Source of the DNA: Paralichthys olivaceus
Taxonomy: Eukaryota > Chordata > Actinopteri > Pleuronectiformes > Paralichthyidae
NCBI RefSeq assembly: GCF_024713975.1
Contig: NC_091102.1
Location: 23,781,001-23,845,000, forward strand
Length of the DNA: 64,000 nt
Reading direction: 5' to 3'
Shown: one piece after another, positions 32,526 through 43,089 of the stretch
How the letters are laid out: each line of letters opens with the position of its first letter
Position numbering within the stretch: the first letter of the stretch is position 1
Program-made: the position numbers and the translations under genes
The notes under the pieces: model-generated
Told to the model about the DNA's origin: nothing
The model's database searches: none
What the model saw: only the letters and a program-made list of their open reading frames with translations

Positions 32526-32812
32526 GCGCGTGCACACACACATAGTTAATCATTGGACACTTCACTAATCTGGTTGAATTATGTTATCCTGATCAAACAT
32601 CTTTAATAAAAAGATAACACGCAGTCTTGCTTACCGTCACCGTTGTTGTCCGGGTGCACAGCATGGTCCACAGGTGTAGCTTTCTCTTTACTGGAAGTAC
32701 CCACTGTTGACTTCTTTCTCTTTCTCCCGACAGTTCCTGGACTTATCTCGGTATTTTGCGCATCGCCGCAGGGAACACTAGTATCGGACATTTTACCAGA
32801 CCGTGTATTCAT

Positions 32813-33213
32813 TCTTTTAAATCAATGCTAATTCAAGCTGCCCATCCAATAAACACTTTGCTGAGTGAGTGAAGGATGGGCATGTCTGCCTAGGTTGTCA
32901 CCGGTTGTCACCCATCAAAGTACATTGGTGATGCGAGGTGATTGACAAGTTGACAACCAGCCAAAATGCGGGAGGAGGTTGGATGGCTCCTCCTCCAGCC
33001 CGTGAATACAATTATGATTGGCTTGTTTCACTCTCGTCACTCCCGACCTATAATAGGCTACGTGGTAATCTGGCGGGAGCTAGTTACATTCATATTACAA
33101 GTCATATTGTAATATCGTAGCCAAATAATAGCCTGGTTTAGCCACTGAGCTAAGAGAGCTTTATTGAAGGAAGAACTAAATCTAAAAGAAAACACAGAGA
33201 AATAATCAAATGG
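32813..33213. promoter_or_regulatory. candidate bidirectional promoter of the Merlin-type element
   Basis: The 401 bp between the two divergent start codons, more GC-rich than the rest of the element. It contains CCAAT-type boxes in both senses ('gattgg' at ~33015, 'ccaat' at ~32846), 'gcgggaggagg' and 'ggcgggag'. A shared promoter for both genes is inferred from the arrangement. Confidence 0.55.
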
Positions 33214-35200
33214 ATGCAGAAGAAAAGGCTTCTAAGACGGATGAGATGCCAAAAATGCAAACACAAAATGAAATTCAAGGAATCAGTTCGTGTGGAAAAC
33301 TATGCATGGTAAGTTTTATTTTTATTGCATGAAATGACATTTATTTAATTGTGAGCTATTAAGAGTGCCCAATATATCTTAATTCATGTTAACATTAATT
33401 TATAATGTTCTAAACTATACATTACTTAATACTAATCTACAAGATCACAACACAAAACTTTGCGAGCTTATAGATCTGCTATTTTCAGAAAAAAATACAA
33501 AAAAACCCTCAACACTTTTGAAACATATTAACACACATTTTATGGGGGTTCCTGGCACAAAATATTTTCAGATGGGGTCCATGGCCAGATACACATTAAT
33601 TTGGGGGTTCTTGACATGAAAATGTTTGAGAATCACTGCTCTAGCCACTACCCTGGCCTGTGTCATTCTTATCTTTATTTGTATATATCTTCAGGGTTTG
33701 CAAACACCATAACCACTGAGGGAGGAAACTGAAGAGGTCAATTAGACACAAATCTATATTCAGCAAGTCAAAGGTCTCCCTCTTCAACTGGGTGCGCTTT
33801 GTGTACAGGTACGCTATGGCATAGGTATATGATTTTAGTCTGTCTGTCTATGATGAAAAGTGTTTATTTCAATAGAAATACTGTATAACTATGCTGTCAT
33901 AAACAATAACTGGAGACTATGTAGTAAAGCTTGTGTTTATTCTGTTATGGAGCATCTCTAGACTCATGATGATAACAGGTGCTTGGAGCTATTTCATTTT
34001 TGTGATTTATTTTGCTAAAAGGTGTAATTTACAGCTTGAAATCTTAACAGCTTAATTATGGAAATATGTTTAATTGCTGTATCTTATGGGATGCTGTGTT
34101 GTTCAGCATTAGGCCTGGTGGAGCAACATGAGTGTATGACCCTGCCTCTTGAAGCTCAATGGCAATTGGCTCTCTCAATCTATAGGCTCTGGCAATTAAT
34201 ATTAGAAATAGGATTTTACAAATATCCTACAGTATTATTAGTCCCAAATGTTTTAGCAGAGCTCTGTAGAAAATACCACAAAACATATTTTCCATCATTA
34301 TTGCTGTTTTTGTCTACACAGTAGTGGACAATTATCATATCCTGGGGTGCAGTAGATGCAAACTTTGTGTATCAAACCAAAAAGATCAAAAGATTATTAT
34401 TGGCCTTGTTCTATCAGATTTGCACAAGGCCTGCGTCTACGTCAAGTGGACATGATCAATGATGACATCTCTGGAAGCTCAGCAACCCTGTCCAAGATGG
34501 CTCAAAAGCTGCGAGATGTGTGCTCTACTGCGATGGACAGATATCAGCAAGCAAGAGGCCAGTACATTGGGGGGCGGCAGCAGTTTGTCGCCTTTGATGA
34601 GAGCCACTTCAGACACAAAAGAAAGGCAAGCAGCAAGCACTATTAGCAAGATAGTAATGCACATTACCATTGAATGACAGATTATTCATTTTTGTTTAAG
34701 GAAGAATAATTCCTAATATTTTATGTTTTCAACAGTACGGACAGGGACGAGTGGCTGGAAGACGAAGAAGTGGGTGTTTGGGATGCTAGGTGTGAACCGG
34801 AGAGGGAGAAGACATGCAAAGCCTGTTCTTCGCTTAGTCGAGAGAAGAAGAAGGAGAGATCTGGTGCCACTTATAGCTCACCATGTTAAAGAGGGATCTA
34901 CAATAATAAGTGATGAGTGGCGGGCTTATCACAATGCTTTACCTCAGCTAGGTTACACCCATTTCACTGTCAATCACAGTGTCATATGTTGATGCCCAAA
35001 CAGGTGCACATACTCAGCACATAGAGAGGGCCTGGAGAACAGTTAAGGAAAATGTGTGGAGACTCAGGGGGAATCGTACAGAGGAGTTACTGGTTGACCA
35101 TCTCAGAGTTATTGAATGGCATGAGTGGCTTGCCCGTAAGCATTGCAAAGGGCCATTAGGACAGATAATCCATGACATTGCTGTGATGTATGGACATTAA
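33214..35200 (+). pseudogene. Merlin/ISXO2-type DDE transposase, four exons, broken
   Basis: Exons: 33214-33308 (donor TG|GTAAGT), 33695-33808 (acceptor TTCAG, donor AG|GTACGC), 34418-34625 (acceptor ATCAG, donor AAG|GCAAGC, a GC-type donor), and 34736-35200 (acceptor AACAG, stop TAA). All junctions keep frame. Total ~882 nt, about 293 codons, normal for Merlin transposases. Exon 1-2 encode a zinc-ribbon-like CQKCKHKMKF...YAWVCKHHNH. Catalytic residues as I read them: D in VAFDESHFRHKRK, D in IISDEWRAY, E in HTQHIERAWRTVK. VFGMLGVNRR and YTHFTVNHSV are family blocks. Lesions: an in-frame TGA after the zinc ribbon in exon 2, a one-base shift before VFGM near 34775, and a one-base shift at ~34982. 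It would cut and paste the element via the inverted repeats. Confidence 0.85.
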
Positions 35201-35224
35201 ATGTCCCTCCGAAATTCTGTTTAT

Positions 35225-35897
35225 TCAGTGTTTAGCACAAAAAGAGCACAAACCTCATGGGTTTGTATACTGTTGTATACTGTTGTATACTGCTGTTCTG
35301 CCATGTGATGGCTCAGTATGTGTGCTTCTATACATTAAACACAGTGTTCAACATTTCATCTGTGGTGTGTCTTTGGTAAAATGTAGTACACAGAAAGCCT
35401 ATGGGTGGAACAAGGTTGAGGTACAAAATTTTGATATTAACAACTGATCTGTAAAGTGTGAGTTAATATATTAGTTAAGTATTAGTTATTAGCTTATGTA
35501 TGTTATTGGGACGTTATTCTAAAGTTGCAACTATTCCTCATTTACTAACAGTTAATAAATGAGGAATAGTTGCAACTTTAGAATAACGACCCAATAGCAT
35601 AAATAAACTATTAACTGATACTTAGCAAGTCAATAGTAAGTAATTCACTAATAGCCTGTTCATGATCTATTACTAGTTTATAAGGTATAGTTATAAAGCA
35701 TTAACATACAGTTAACAAGTCTTTTATAACTCATTAACTAACAGTTTATTAATGGTCTATTAACTATCTAAAAGGCATCGTTATAAATCCTTAACAAACT
35801 TAACAAACACTTAACAAGTCATTAATAACTCATTAATTAACAGTTTACTAATGATCTATTAACTAGTTATAACGGATAGTTATTATAAAGTGTTACC
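35225..35897 (-). repeat. right terminal inverted repeat
   Basis: Inverted copy of the left end, with the same hairpin at 35516-35585 ('ctaaagttgcaactattcct' and its complement). It lacks the fold-back insertion of the left copy. It starts just after the transposase stop codon. Confidence 0.9.
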
Positions 35898-35905
35898 TTT
35901 TTTTG

Positions 35906-36280
35906 TTACATATGAATAGCCCTACACAGTTTGGGGGGGTTTGGGTTAACCCATTGTACAGATCATATGCTTCCTTAATTTTTTTCTTCAGAATATAGGA
36001 CAAGATGTTGAATATCCCTTGTACGTTCGAAGGTCGTCTGCACAATTTAGGTTGATGATAGTTCAGTCATGAATAACCCATTTGTTGCAAATGGGGATAC
36101 AGTTATGATTGGCGATGTTCCCCGGATTAGCCAGGAGCGTAGTAAGATAAAACAGGGAACATGTGCAGAACCCCCTGTTGGGCGTAGCAGGCAATGTACA
36201 TTTGTTTAAGATGAATATCGCTTACCTCGACTGTGTTTGGACTTGGTGCTAAAAGGTGGAGGCTGGGGTGGTGGAGGCAA
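35906..36280. other. unassigned sequence with a direct repeat
   Basis: 36075-36160 ('caaatggggatacagttatg', 'attagccaggag') is repeated at 36508-36605. No gene is seen. Confidence 0.5.
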
Positions 36281-36281
36281 G

Positions 36282-36480
36282 TTGCCGGCAGCAGGCGTGG
36301 GTGGCAGTGTAGCTGAGCAGAGATCAGTGAGGATAAGGTTGTATTAAAAGGGACCGCTTTGGTGAAAGAATGAGCTGTGATTAGTGAGTGGCTGACGAGC
36401 ATCTATGACCTATCTGTAGCTGACAGCTGGGCACATGACTTCCATGTCCTGCATGAAATAACACAATGCTTCAATTCAGT
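36282..36480. repeat. ~200-bp duplicated segment, copy 1
   Basis: 'gccggcagcaggcgtggg', 'gtagctgagcag.gatcagtg', 'gagtggctgacgagca' and 'tgtagctgacagctg' align over ~200 bp in the same orientation with 40842-41040. The family was not identified. Confidence 0.75.
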
Positions 36481-36649
36481 CAGGAACACTTTGTCATGAT
36501 TTACCCATTTGTTTCAAATGGGGATACAGTTATGATTGGCACTGAACGCTCCATTGGATGTTCCCTGGATTAGCCAGGAGTGTGCTAAGATAAAGGGCAG
36601 AACCCCAAAACAATGGAACCCCAACACAAACCTAGAATGATGATATCTC

Positions 36650-37070
36650 TATGTAGCTCCAAGCATGCTTCAGACCTGAAATTGCTGTCTAAGTAATGCA
36701 AGCTTGCATCCTGTGAAAGGGTATACGACTATGATATGACAAGAATAAGTGCAGCAGCATCATGCTGCTAACCTCTGAAATTATCTAAAGAATGCAGGCA
36801 TGCATTCTGCGAGAGGTCATACTAATATATTTCACTAAAGTGAAACATCTGTGTAGCAGCAAGCATGCTGCAGACCTATTAATTTATTGACTAAAGAATG
36901 TAGGCGTGCATTCTGTGAGAGAACATACTACTGTTATGTGAAATAACTATGTGTAGCAGCAGCATGCTGCTGACCTCTCAAATAATTAAAAGAATGCAGG
37001 CATGCATTCGGGGAGATTTCATACTACTGTTAAGTGGAATGTCTATAGCAGCAGCATGACGCAGCATCAG
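36650..37070. repeat. ~110-bp tandem repeat with palindromic cores, about four units
   Basis: Each unit has 'agcatgctgc' and 'gaatgcaggcatgcattc' (or near variants), both palindromic, followed by 'gagag.tcatacta'. The third and fourth units are the closest. Confidence 0.75.
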
Positions 37071-37394
37071 TAAAGAATCTGATGGTGAGTGATATCCCTA
37101 CTTGTTGTTGTAGAGAAAAAAATAACTATATATCTAAATGTATGTTATATGTACATATATATGCTGTTCTGCTTTACACACAGCAGTGAAAATTTGATTA
37201 ATTCAGGATTTAATCTACTTTCTTTTAGAAAATCATATGGTTTATCCCCAATTTGTCAAAGGTCCAATAATCTAGAGATAAGTGATCTACCTTGGGGAAT
37301 GATATGCATGGCGAAATTAAAATGACCCAATAAAGACGAAGTTCCATTTTGGTAATGGATGCAGCATCCGGCGCCCTTTTGTAGAGGTAGTGAT
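37071..37394. other. unassigned spacer
   Basis: AT-rich, no recognisable feature. A 78-codon frame at 37089-37325 has no known motif. Confidence 0.4.
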
Positions 37395-39630
37395 TCAATT
37401 CAATTCAATTCAATTCAATTTTATTTGTATAGCGCCAAATCATAATATACATTATCTCAAGGCACTTTACATAGAAGGTCAGGACCTTAAAATCAAAATA
37501 TAAAGAAACCCAACAGTTCCCAAAATGAGCAAGCACTTTGGCGACTGTGGAGAGGAAAAACTCCCTCATTAACAAGGAGAAACCTCTAGAACCAGACTCA
37601 ATGTGGGCGGTCATCTGCCTCGACCGGTTGGGGTGAGCAAAGAAAACGGGGGAAGGAGATGAGAGAGGGGTTGGAAAAGAGGGGAGAGAAGGGAGAGGGA
37701 TAGTGGGGAGGGGGAAGTAGGTGAGAGAAAGACCGGGGACACTTGGGCGCCATCAGGTATCAGATCTGACTAGTTAAAAATGGAACAACAGTGTAAAGAC
37801 TATTAATCACTGTGGATAACAGACACATTTTATATCATAATGAATTACTGCGATATTGTAATTAGTAATAGGAGAAGTTGTTGTCCTGAGGTTCCGGGGT
37901 CGGAGATATCTGAAATGAGAGAGAAAAAAGAGAGAGAGAGACTATGGGAGTACAAAGTGAAATAGTCATTGACATGTATTAAAATAAATAAATGAATGAA
38001 TGTGGAGGGACAGAGAGAAGTGGAGAGGTGCTCAGTGAATGATGGGAGTTCCCCCAGCAGTCTAGACCTATAGCAGCATAACTAAGTGATGGTTCACGAC
38101 TCACCTGATCCAGAACTAACTATAGGCTTTATCTTAAAGGAACGTTTTTAGTTTAACTTTTAATGCAGAGATAGTGTCTGCCTCCCGAACCCAGAGTGGG
38201 AGTTGGTTCCACAGGAGAGGAGCCTGGTAGCTGAATGCTCTACCTCCTGTTCTACTCTTACTGACTCTTGGAACCACAAGAGAGCCTGTGTTTTGTGAAC
38301 GAAGTGATCTATTTGGATAATATGGTGTTATCAAGTCTTTGATATATGAAGGGGCTTGATTGTTAAGGGCTTTAAATGTGAGGAGCAGGATTTTGAAATC
38401 TATTCTGAATTTTACAGGGAGCCAATGTAGAGAAGCTAGGACAGGAGTAATATGATCTCTCCTTCTCGTTCCTGTCAGCACTTGTGCTGCGGCATTTTGA
38501 ACCAACTGGAGATTTTTTACCGATTTCCTGGGGCATCCTGATAATAAGGAATTAGAGTAATCTTATCTAGAGGTAACGAATGCGTGGACTGGTTTTTCAG
38601 CATCCTTCTGACAGGATGTTTCTAATTTTGTTAATATTGCGCAGGTGGAAGAAAGCTGTCCTAGAGACTTGTTTTATGTGTTGGTCAAATGACATGTCCT
38701 GGTCAAACATAACTCCAAGGTTCCTCACAGTTGAGCTGGAGGCCAAGCTGACACCATCCAATGTAACTATCTGTTCAGACAGTGATTCTCTAAGATGTTT
38801 AGGGCCGATTACAACGACCTCAGTTTTCTCTTAATTTAGAAGTAGGAAGTTTTGGGTCATCCAGGCCTTGATGTTCTGGAGACATTCCTGAAGTTGAACT
38901 AAGTGATTAGATTCATCATGCTTCATAGAAATGTACAGCTGGGTGTCATCTGCGTAACAATGGTAGTGTATGTGGGGCTTTCTCATGATGTTGCCTAAGG
39001 GGAGCATGTATAAGGTGAAGAGTATCGGTCCAAGGACAGAACCTTGTGGAACTCCATGATTAACTTGCATGTGCATGGAGGGGTCATTGTTGACATTAAC
39101 AAATTGAAATCTATCTGATAAATATGATTTAAACCAGTCTAGTGCAGTTCCTCTGATCCCTATATGTTGTTCTAGTCTCTGTACCAGAATCTTATGATCT
39201 ATGGTGTTAAATGCTGCACTAAGATCCAACAGGACGAGTACAGAGACAAGTCCATCATCTGAGGCCATGAAAAGGTCATTAGTGACTTTCAATAGTGCTG
39301 TTTCTGTGCTGTGATGGATTCTAAATCCTGACTGAAATTTGTCCAGCAAACCGTTACTATCTAAGTAATCACACAGCTGGTTAGCAACAGCTTTTTCTAA
39401 GATTTTAGAAATGAAGGGCAGGTTTGATATGGGTCTATAATTAGCTTAAACCTCTGGATCAAGTGTAGGCTTTTTCAGCAGAGGTTTAATAACAGCTACC
39501 TTAAAAGCCTGTGGTACATACGTAGCTGGTTAACAAAGACATGTTAATCTGATTTAATATGGAACTGTCAATCAGGGGGAAAATTTCCTTAAAAAGTCTA
39601 GTTGGGACCGAGTCTAATTGACAAGTTGAC
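37395..39630 (-). mobile_element. L2-clade LINE, copy 3, 5'-truncated
   Basis: Minus-strand element with a clean (ATTCA)n tail at 37395-37420, a full 3' UTR closely matching copy 2, then RT. Similarity ends near 39630 at the 'gaccgagtctaattgacaag' block before the RT domain. Confidence 0.9.
38134..39540 (-). pseudogene. L2 reverse transcriptase of copy 3
   Basis: Frame 39349-38831 contains [33 protein letters not shown] (the second catalytic D is retained; D>N next to it), [10 protein letters not shown] and CYADDTQLY. Frame 38505-38134 is the C-terminus (MVQNAAAQVLTGTRRRDHIT). A stop near 38831 and missing bases near 39440 break it. It is the least decayed RT core of the family here. Confidence 0.85.
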
Positions 39631-40240
39631 AAGTGATGCTTGCATAAGGTCACTGTCTTGAGATGCCTAAGACTATCTTTTTAAAAGAGCCTTGAGTTTT
39701 CTTTTCTGAGAGCGGGACACTTAACAGCTGAATTTTTTTTTTTCCATCGCATTACTGCAATTATTTGGCTAGGACTGAGGATAATCGAATACTAGGAAAT
39801 AGTCGGGTAGGTGAATGACAAATGCAAGTTGCAATTATTATTGAGCAATATCCTACGTAGGCTTCTGAAAGAATATTGAATATGCAGACTGCTGTACGAC
39901 GGGCAGAAACACCATTGTCGTGGCTGGGGCTGATGGATATATTATATTTTTATTTATTTACAGTATTTCTGCGTTGCAATTCTGATGGATTTATGCGATG
40001 ATCGGAAATGATCATCAGATGGGCCCCTCATGGCTCTTCTTCATCTCCTTAGGCAGTAACATGTCAATTTTATTTTATTTTCAAAGCTGATAGGCGATTA
40101 TTACAGGTGTGTAATACTTTTGGCAGAACACTTGAACCGCCGAAAACTTTGGACCAAACCAGTCATTAAATAATTAACAAAACACGATTTGAGTGCTTCT
40201 TTAGAGCTTTACCAAGCTTTGATACATTTAACACTTATCT
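39631..40240. other. unassigned spacer
   Basis: AT-rich in its first part with no element recognised; base composition rises in GC toward the candidate promoter at 40250-40420. Confidence 0.4.
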
Positions 40241-40249
40241 TCTTAGAGT

Positions 40250-40419
40250 GTGCGTGATGGCACGCAGCCTGGACAAGTCGTCTCCGCAATACTGCATGGG
40301 TTTGATTGCAAAGCTAATGAGACGCTGCAGCAGCGGGTGGGAAGAAGAGACTCCCGATGAAGTTGTAGGAACTGCAGTTCCCAGAATTCTTTGCGGCGTG
40401 ACGTCGATTAGCATCGCTC
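40250..40419 (+). promoter_or_regulatory. candidate CpG-type promoter
   Basis: Locally CpG-rich. 'aactgcagttcccagaattc' followed by 'tttgcgg' resembles the ZNF143/STAF-type element (ACTACAATTCCCAGAATGC), and a CRE-like TGACGTC lies just after it. Both are typical of constitutive promoters just upstream of a start codon. Confidence 0.5.
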
Positions 40420-40599
40420 ATGGCGAAAACAGCAGGTGGCCCTGGATACGGTGTTGAAGTTTATGGAGAGTTGTCTCTGTTCCCCCAGACATGGAGGCGG
40501 GCGTCCGTCTCGCTGAGGGAAGACTGGTTGTTGATCAGTACGCGAGGACCGGGTCTTCAACATGCCGTTGGACTTGGGCTTGCTAAGCGGCAATGGTAG
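40420..40599 (+). CDS. candidate first coding exon, unknown protein
   Basis: An ATG in strong context (CTCATGGCG) 30 bp after the promoter motifs opens a 59-codon frame beginning MAKTAGGPGYGVEVYGELSL and ending at TAG 40597-40599. A block LFPQTWRRASVSLREDWLL vaguely recalls the start of a PH domain, but too weakly to name. It may be a complete small protein, the first exon of a spliced gene, or a chance frame in a CpG island. No downstream exon could be joined. Confidence 0.3.
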   Translation: MAKTAGGPGYGVEVYGELSLFPQTWRRASVSLREDWLLISTRGPGLQHAVGLGLAKRQW

Positions 40600-40841
40600 C
40601 CTGAGCAGCCGGTGCAGCTTTTGCTGGGACTGCGGTGATGTGCTTCATTTTCGCTGTAGCTTTGTTAGGAGCGGGGGAAGGAGTGACCATCTAGTGATCC
40701 TCTACTTGTCAGCATGTGACAGCATCTGGAAAAGTTCTTTGTGACTGACCCATTTGCAGCTGTAGAGGCCGATGAAGGATCCTTTGTCTGTCCAGAGGTG
40801 AAGCATGTCGGCATAATCGTGCTTCACGAGTTAGCAATTTG

Positions 40842-41040
40842 CCGGCAGCAGGCGTGGATGGCAGTGTAGCTGAGCAGGGATCAGTGAGGATGAGGTCGTA
40901 TTTAAAGTGGCCACTTTGGTGAGAGAATCAGCTTTGATTGGTGAGTGGCTGACGAGCACCCATAAACCTCTCTGTAGCTGACAGCTGAGCACATGACTCT
41001 GTGTCCTGCATGAATTAACGCAATGCTTCATTAGGTGTTA
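40842..41040. repeat. ~200-bp duplicated segment, copy 2
   Basis: Direct repeat of 36282-36480 at a distance of about 4.56 kb. Flanked upstream by 40600-40841, in which no gene is seen. Confidence 0.75.
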
Positions 41041-41356
41041 GTGGCCACCAGTGAATGTTAGGGACAGAACTTCAGCCGTGCACCTAAGGGTCATCAGGTT
41101 TTTCGACCTTGTAATCACAAGACACCCTCTTCCAATGATGCAGGCCTGCTCAGTAGATCAGACATCATTACCTCTATGCCTATTCAAACTAAACGCTGTA
41201 ATGGAAATGTTGTCATTTGTGGATGTGATATTGCATGAGCAGACAAATGAATGTAGGTAACTTTAGGTTTACGATTATTGCCTTAACTTTATGGTATCTC
41301 TTGGCATATAACTCTCTCTAGGGGTCATCCACAAAAACCTGAAGGCAGGCTGACAC

Positions 41357-42738
41357 TAGGCCTGGGATGATAACAAATTTTGCTGGACAATATATTGTCC
41401 CACAAATTATTGCCGATAAACAATAATATTGTCAACATGATAATATATCATGATAATGCACACCCTTTTAAATACAATAAACCTTTATTTCTCAGTGTTT
41501 TTTACCATTGTAATTGTAATTTCAAGAACGTTTAAATATCCTAAATAAATAAAACAAACAAAAAACAATAGACAAAAAATAAAATGGACTCTCAGTATCT
41601 GTTAGCAAAAATTGCACTTGAATAAAAATCACAACCAAAAACAAATAAATAGATTCCGTTGTAAAGTTCTGGAATTGCCGTTTGTGACATGTATTTTCTC
41701 GAAGGCAATTCAAACTGTCTGTCAAAAGTTTGCAGAATTTCTCTAAATGCTGACTTTACAACTGTATTAAAGGGCAGCATTTCTTTTGCGATGTAGCGAA
41801 CTACACTTTCTGTGAGCGCACACCATTTTGTGCTGTTCAGTTTATATTTACGTTGTCGACCAAACGCCTCAGTGAGTGTTGACTGTCGGGACGAAGGCTC
41901 TACATCTCGAGGTGCAGTTTTTTTCCCCAGCTGGGAAAACTGGGTCGGGTGGTTAATGCTTTAGGTGGGCATGCAAGTTTGTTGTGTTGGCTTTTTTTGT
42001 TGCCACCACTTTTGAACAAATTCGGCATACTGGCTCGTCCGTGTTGATGGGCTCACCTTGCTTATTCGGTATGAAGCAAAATATTCCCACACAGGGCTGT
42101 GGCATTTGGCTTTGCAATCATCTTTTTTCCTCGCGTTGCTCCGCACAAGGCTCACTTGCTGCACTCTGTGTGTGTAGCCAAAGCTTGCGGCCCAGCCTCC
42201 CCCCACAGAGACAAAGAGACTGGATGACTGACAAGAGGGTGTGGTGGCAATTTCTGTGAAACAAGAACAAAGTCAAACACTTCTTTCTGAAAGTTTAATT
42301 CAGCATCTGCAGATGGACTCATCAGTACACATCACCTGAATGACATGCACAAATGAGCAAAGAACATAAGACAATCAGTGTTCTTATAGCTCACAGCCCT
42401 CTCTCACTAAGCATGCAAAGGTTTTTATTACCCTCTTTTAGTTTCACTCAGTGGAGGAGACATCCTGTCCATTTGTTTACATGTTCTGTGGACGACCCCC
42501 CTGTGAGACCCCTGGTGTTAGATCCCAATCAGAGATACCAAAAGATATCATAAAGATTGTGGTTTCTCAAGGCCATAAAACTCAAGTCTCTATCCCTAAA
42601 GTTACCCTTTTAGATGGAGGCGAGAGACGAGGAAAACAAATAGCACGCACATGGCAATATATCGAGGACGGCAAAATTATTGAGTTCATTTTAATTTATT
42701 GTGCGATTAATTGATTTTAGATTATCGGCCCATGCCTA
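41357..42738 (-). mobile_element. internally deleted hAT transposon, 1.38 kb
   Basis: Perfect 8-bp target duplication GCTGACAC (41349-41356 and 42739-42746). The ends are imperfect inverted repeats, TAGGCCTGGG-ATGATA against TAGGCATGGGCCGATA. Both are hAT hallmarks. It retains only a piece of the transposase N-terminus (BED finger), and a segment (42255-42380) repeated at 13195-13320. Confidence 0.85.
41925..42206 (-). pseudogene. BED zinc finger of a hAT transposase
   Basis: On the minus strand the frame beginning SPVWEYFASYR shifts by one base to continue as EPVCRICSKVVATKKANTTN and then LHAHLKH. This gives the W..Y/F, C..C, H...H order of a BED-type finger, which binds transposon ends. 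A stop follows the finger and the catalytic domain is deleted. Confidence 0.75.
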
Positions 42739-42746
42739 GCTGACAC

Positions 42747-43085
42747 TAACACTCTGGATCTCAGGGCTGAAAGGTTAAACCTGCGCACGAAGTCTGGGAC
42801 TCTGACCTCAGCCTCCCTAGCAAAAGAGGGTATAGAAGTGAGAGCCTGATGTCTGAGAACCAGGGGTGCGCTCACTGCTGTGATCCACCAGTCCAAGTAG
42901 CACAGAGGCACTGTCTTTTTGGGAAGAGAAATTCAGAAGGGAAACGATTCTCTCCACTGGGTGATGAGTGACAGACGTGTCAGCAGGGCAAGGTTTGGAA
43001 CCGCTGTGGAATCAAAGAAGCTTGAGTTCTTTAATCTTAGAAAAGGTCAGATATTTAACTGGATTAACTATGGTGAAAGTTATCA
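42747..43085. other. unassigned sequence
   Basis: A minus-strand frame of 64 codons (42911-42717) and GC-richer composition, but no known motif. Confidence 0.35.
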
Positions 43086-43089
43086 CTAT

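Larger units (their letters stand above)
29759..32812 (-). pseudogene. CCDC106-like second gene of the Merlin-type element
   Basis: Three exons on the minus strand. Exon 1 (32812-32635, ATG, 59 codons, basic GRKRKKST, donor G|GTAAGC). Exon 2 (30691-30439, serine-rich then lysine-rich, donor AG|GTAAGT). Exon 3 (30075-29759, acceptor TTTCAG, stop TAG). Exon 3 encodes the conserved part: HPEEVIKRYTKVLKVYEKGR, then VDRNTVVVNALICELAVVAP and a lysine-rich end KKGKLIPLSKKA. This resembles the C-terminus of vertebrate CCDC106, a nuclear coiled-coil protein, as I recall it. Lesions: an in-frame TAA in the serine run of exon 2 and a one-base shift before its lysine-rich end; the splice phase fits only the shifted frame. 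Basic segments and S/K-rich linkers suggest nuclear or DNA-binding action. By analogy with the Myb-like partner of Harbinger elements it may help its transposase, which is inference. Confidence 0.72.
28900..35897. mobile_element. ~7.0-kb Merlin-type DNA transposon with two divergent genes
   Basis: The terminal inverted repeats begin GGTAACACTTTATAATAACT at 28900 and end with its reverse complement at 35897. They are flanked by an 8-bp duplication TTTTTTTG (28892-28899 and 35898-35905), within the 8-9 bp reported for Merlin elements. The inverted repeats are ~0.67-0.71 kb. Inside are a DDE transposase gene of the ISXO2/IS1016-Merlin type (plus strand) and a CCDC106-like gene (minus strand), divergently arranged around a 401-bp gap. 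Both genes carry inactivating changes, so this copy is dead, but its structure is complete. Confidence 0.88.

Noticed and set aside
31398..32565. Minus-strand frames of 381, 346 and 127 codons rich in SIYSDF/IPYIQ
   Set aside because: They are translations of the 20-21-bp minisatellite, which has no stop in any minus frame. There is no splice or start context and they overlap each other in different frames.
42717..42911. Minus-strand 64-codon frame beside the hAT element
   Set aside because: It overlaps the hAT end and its target duplication, and has no recognisable domain.
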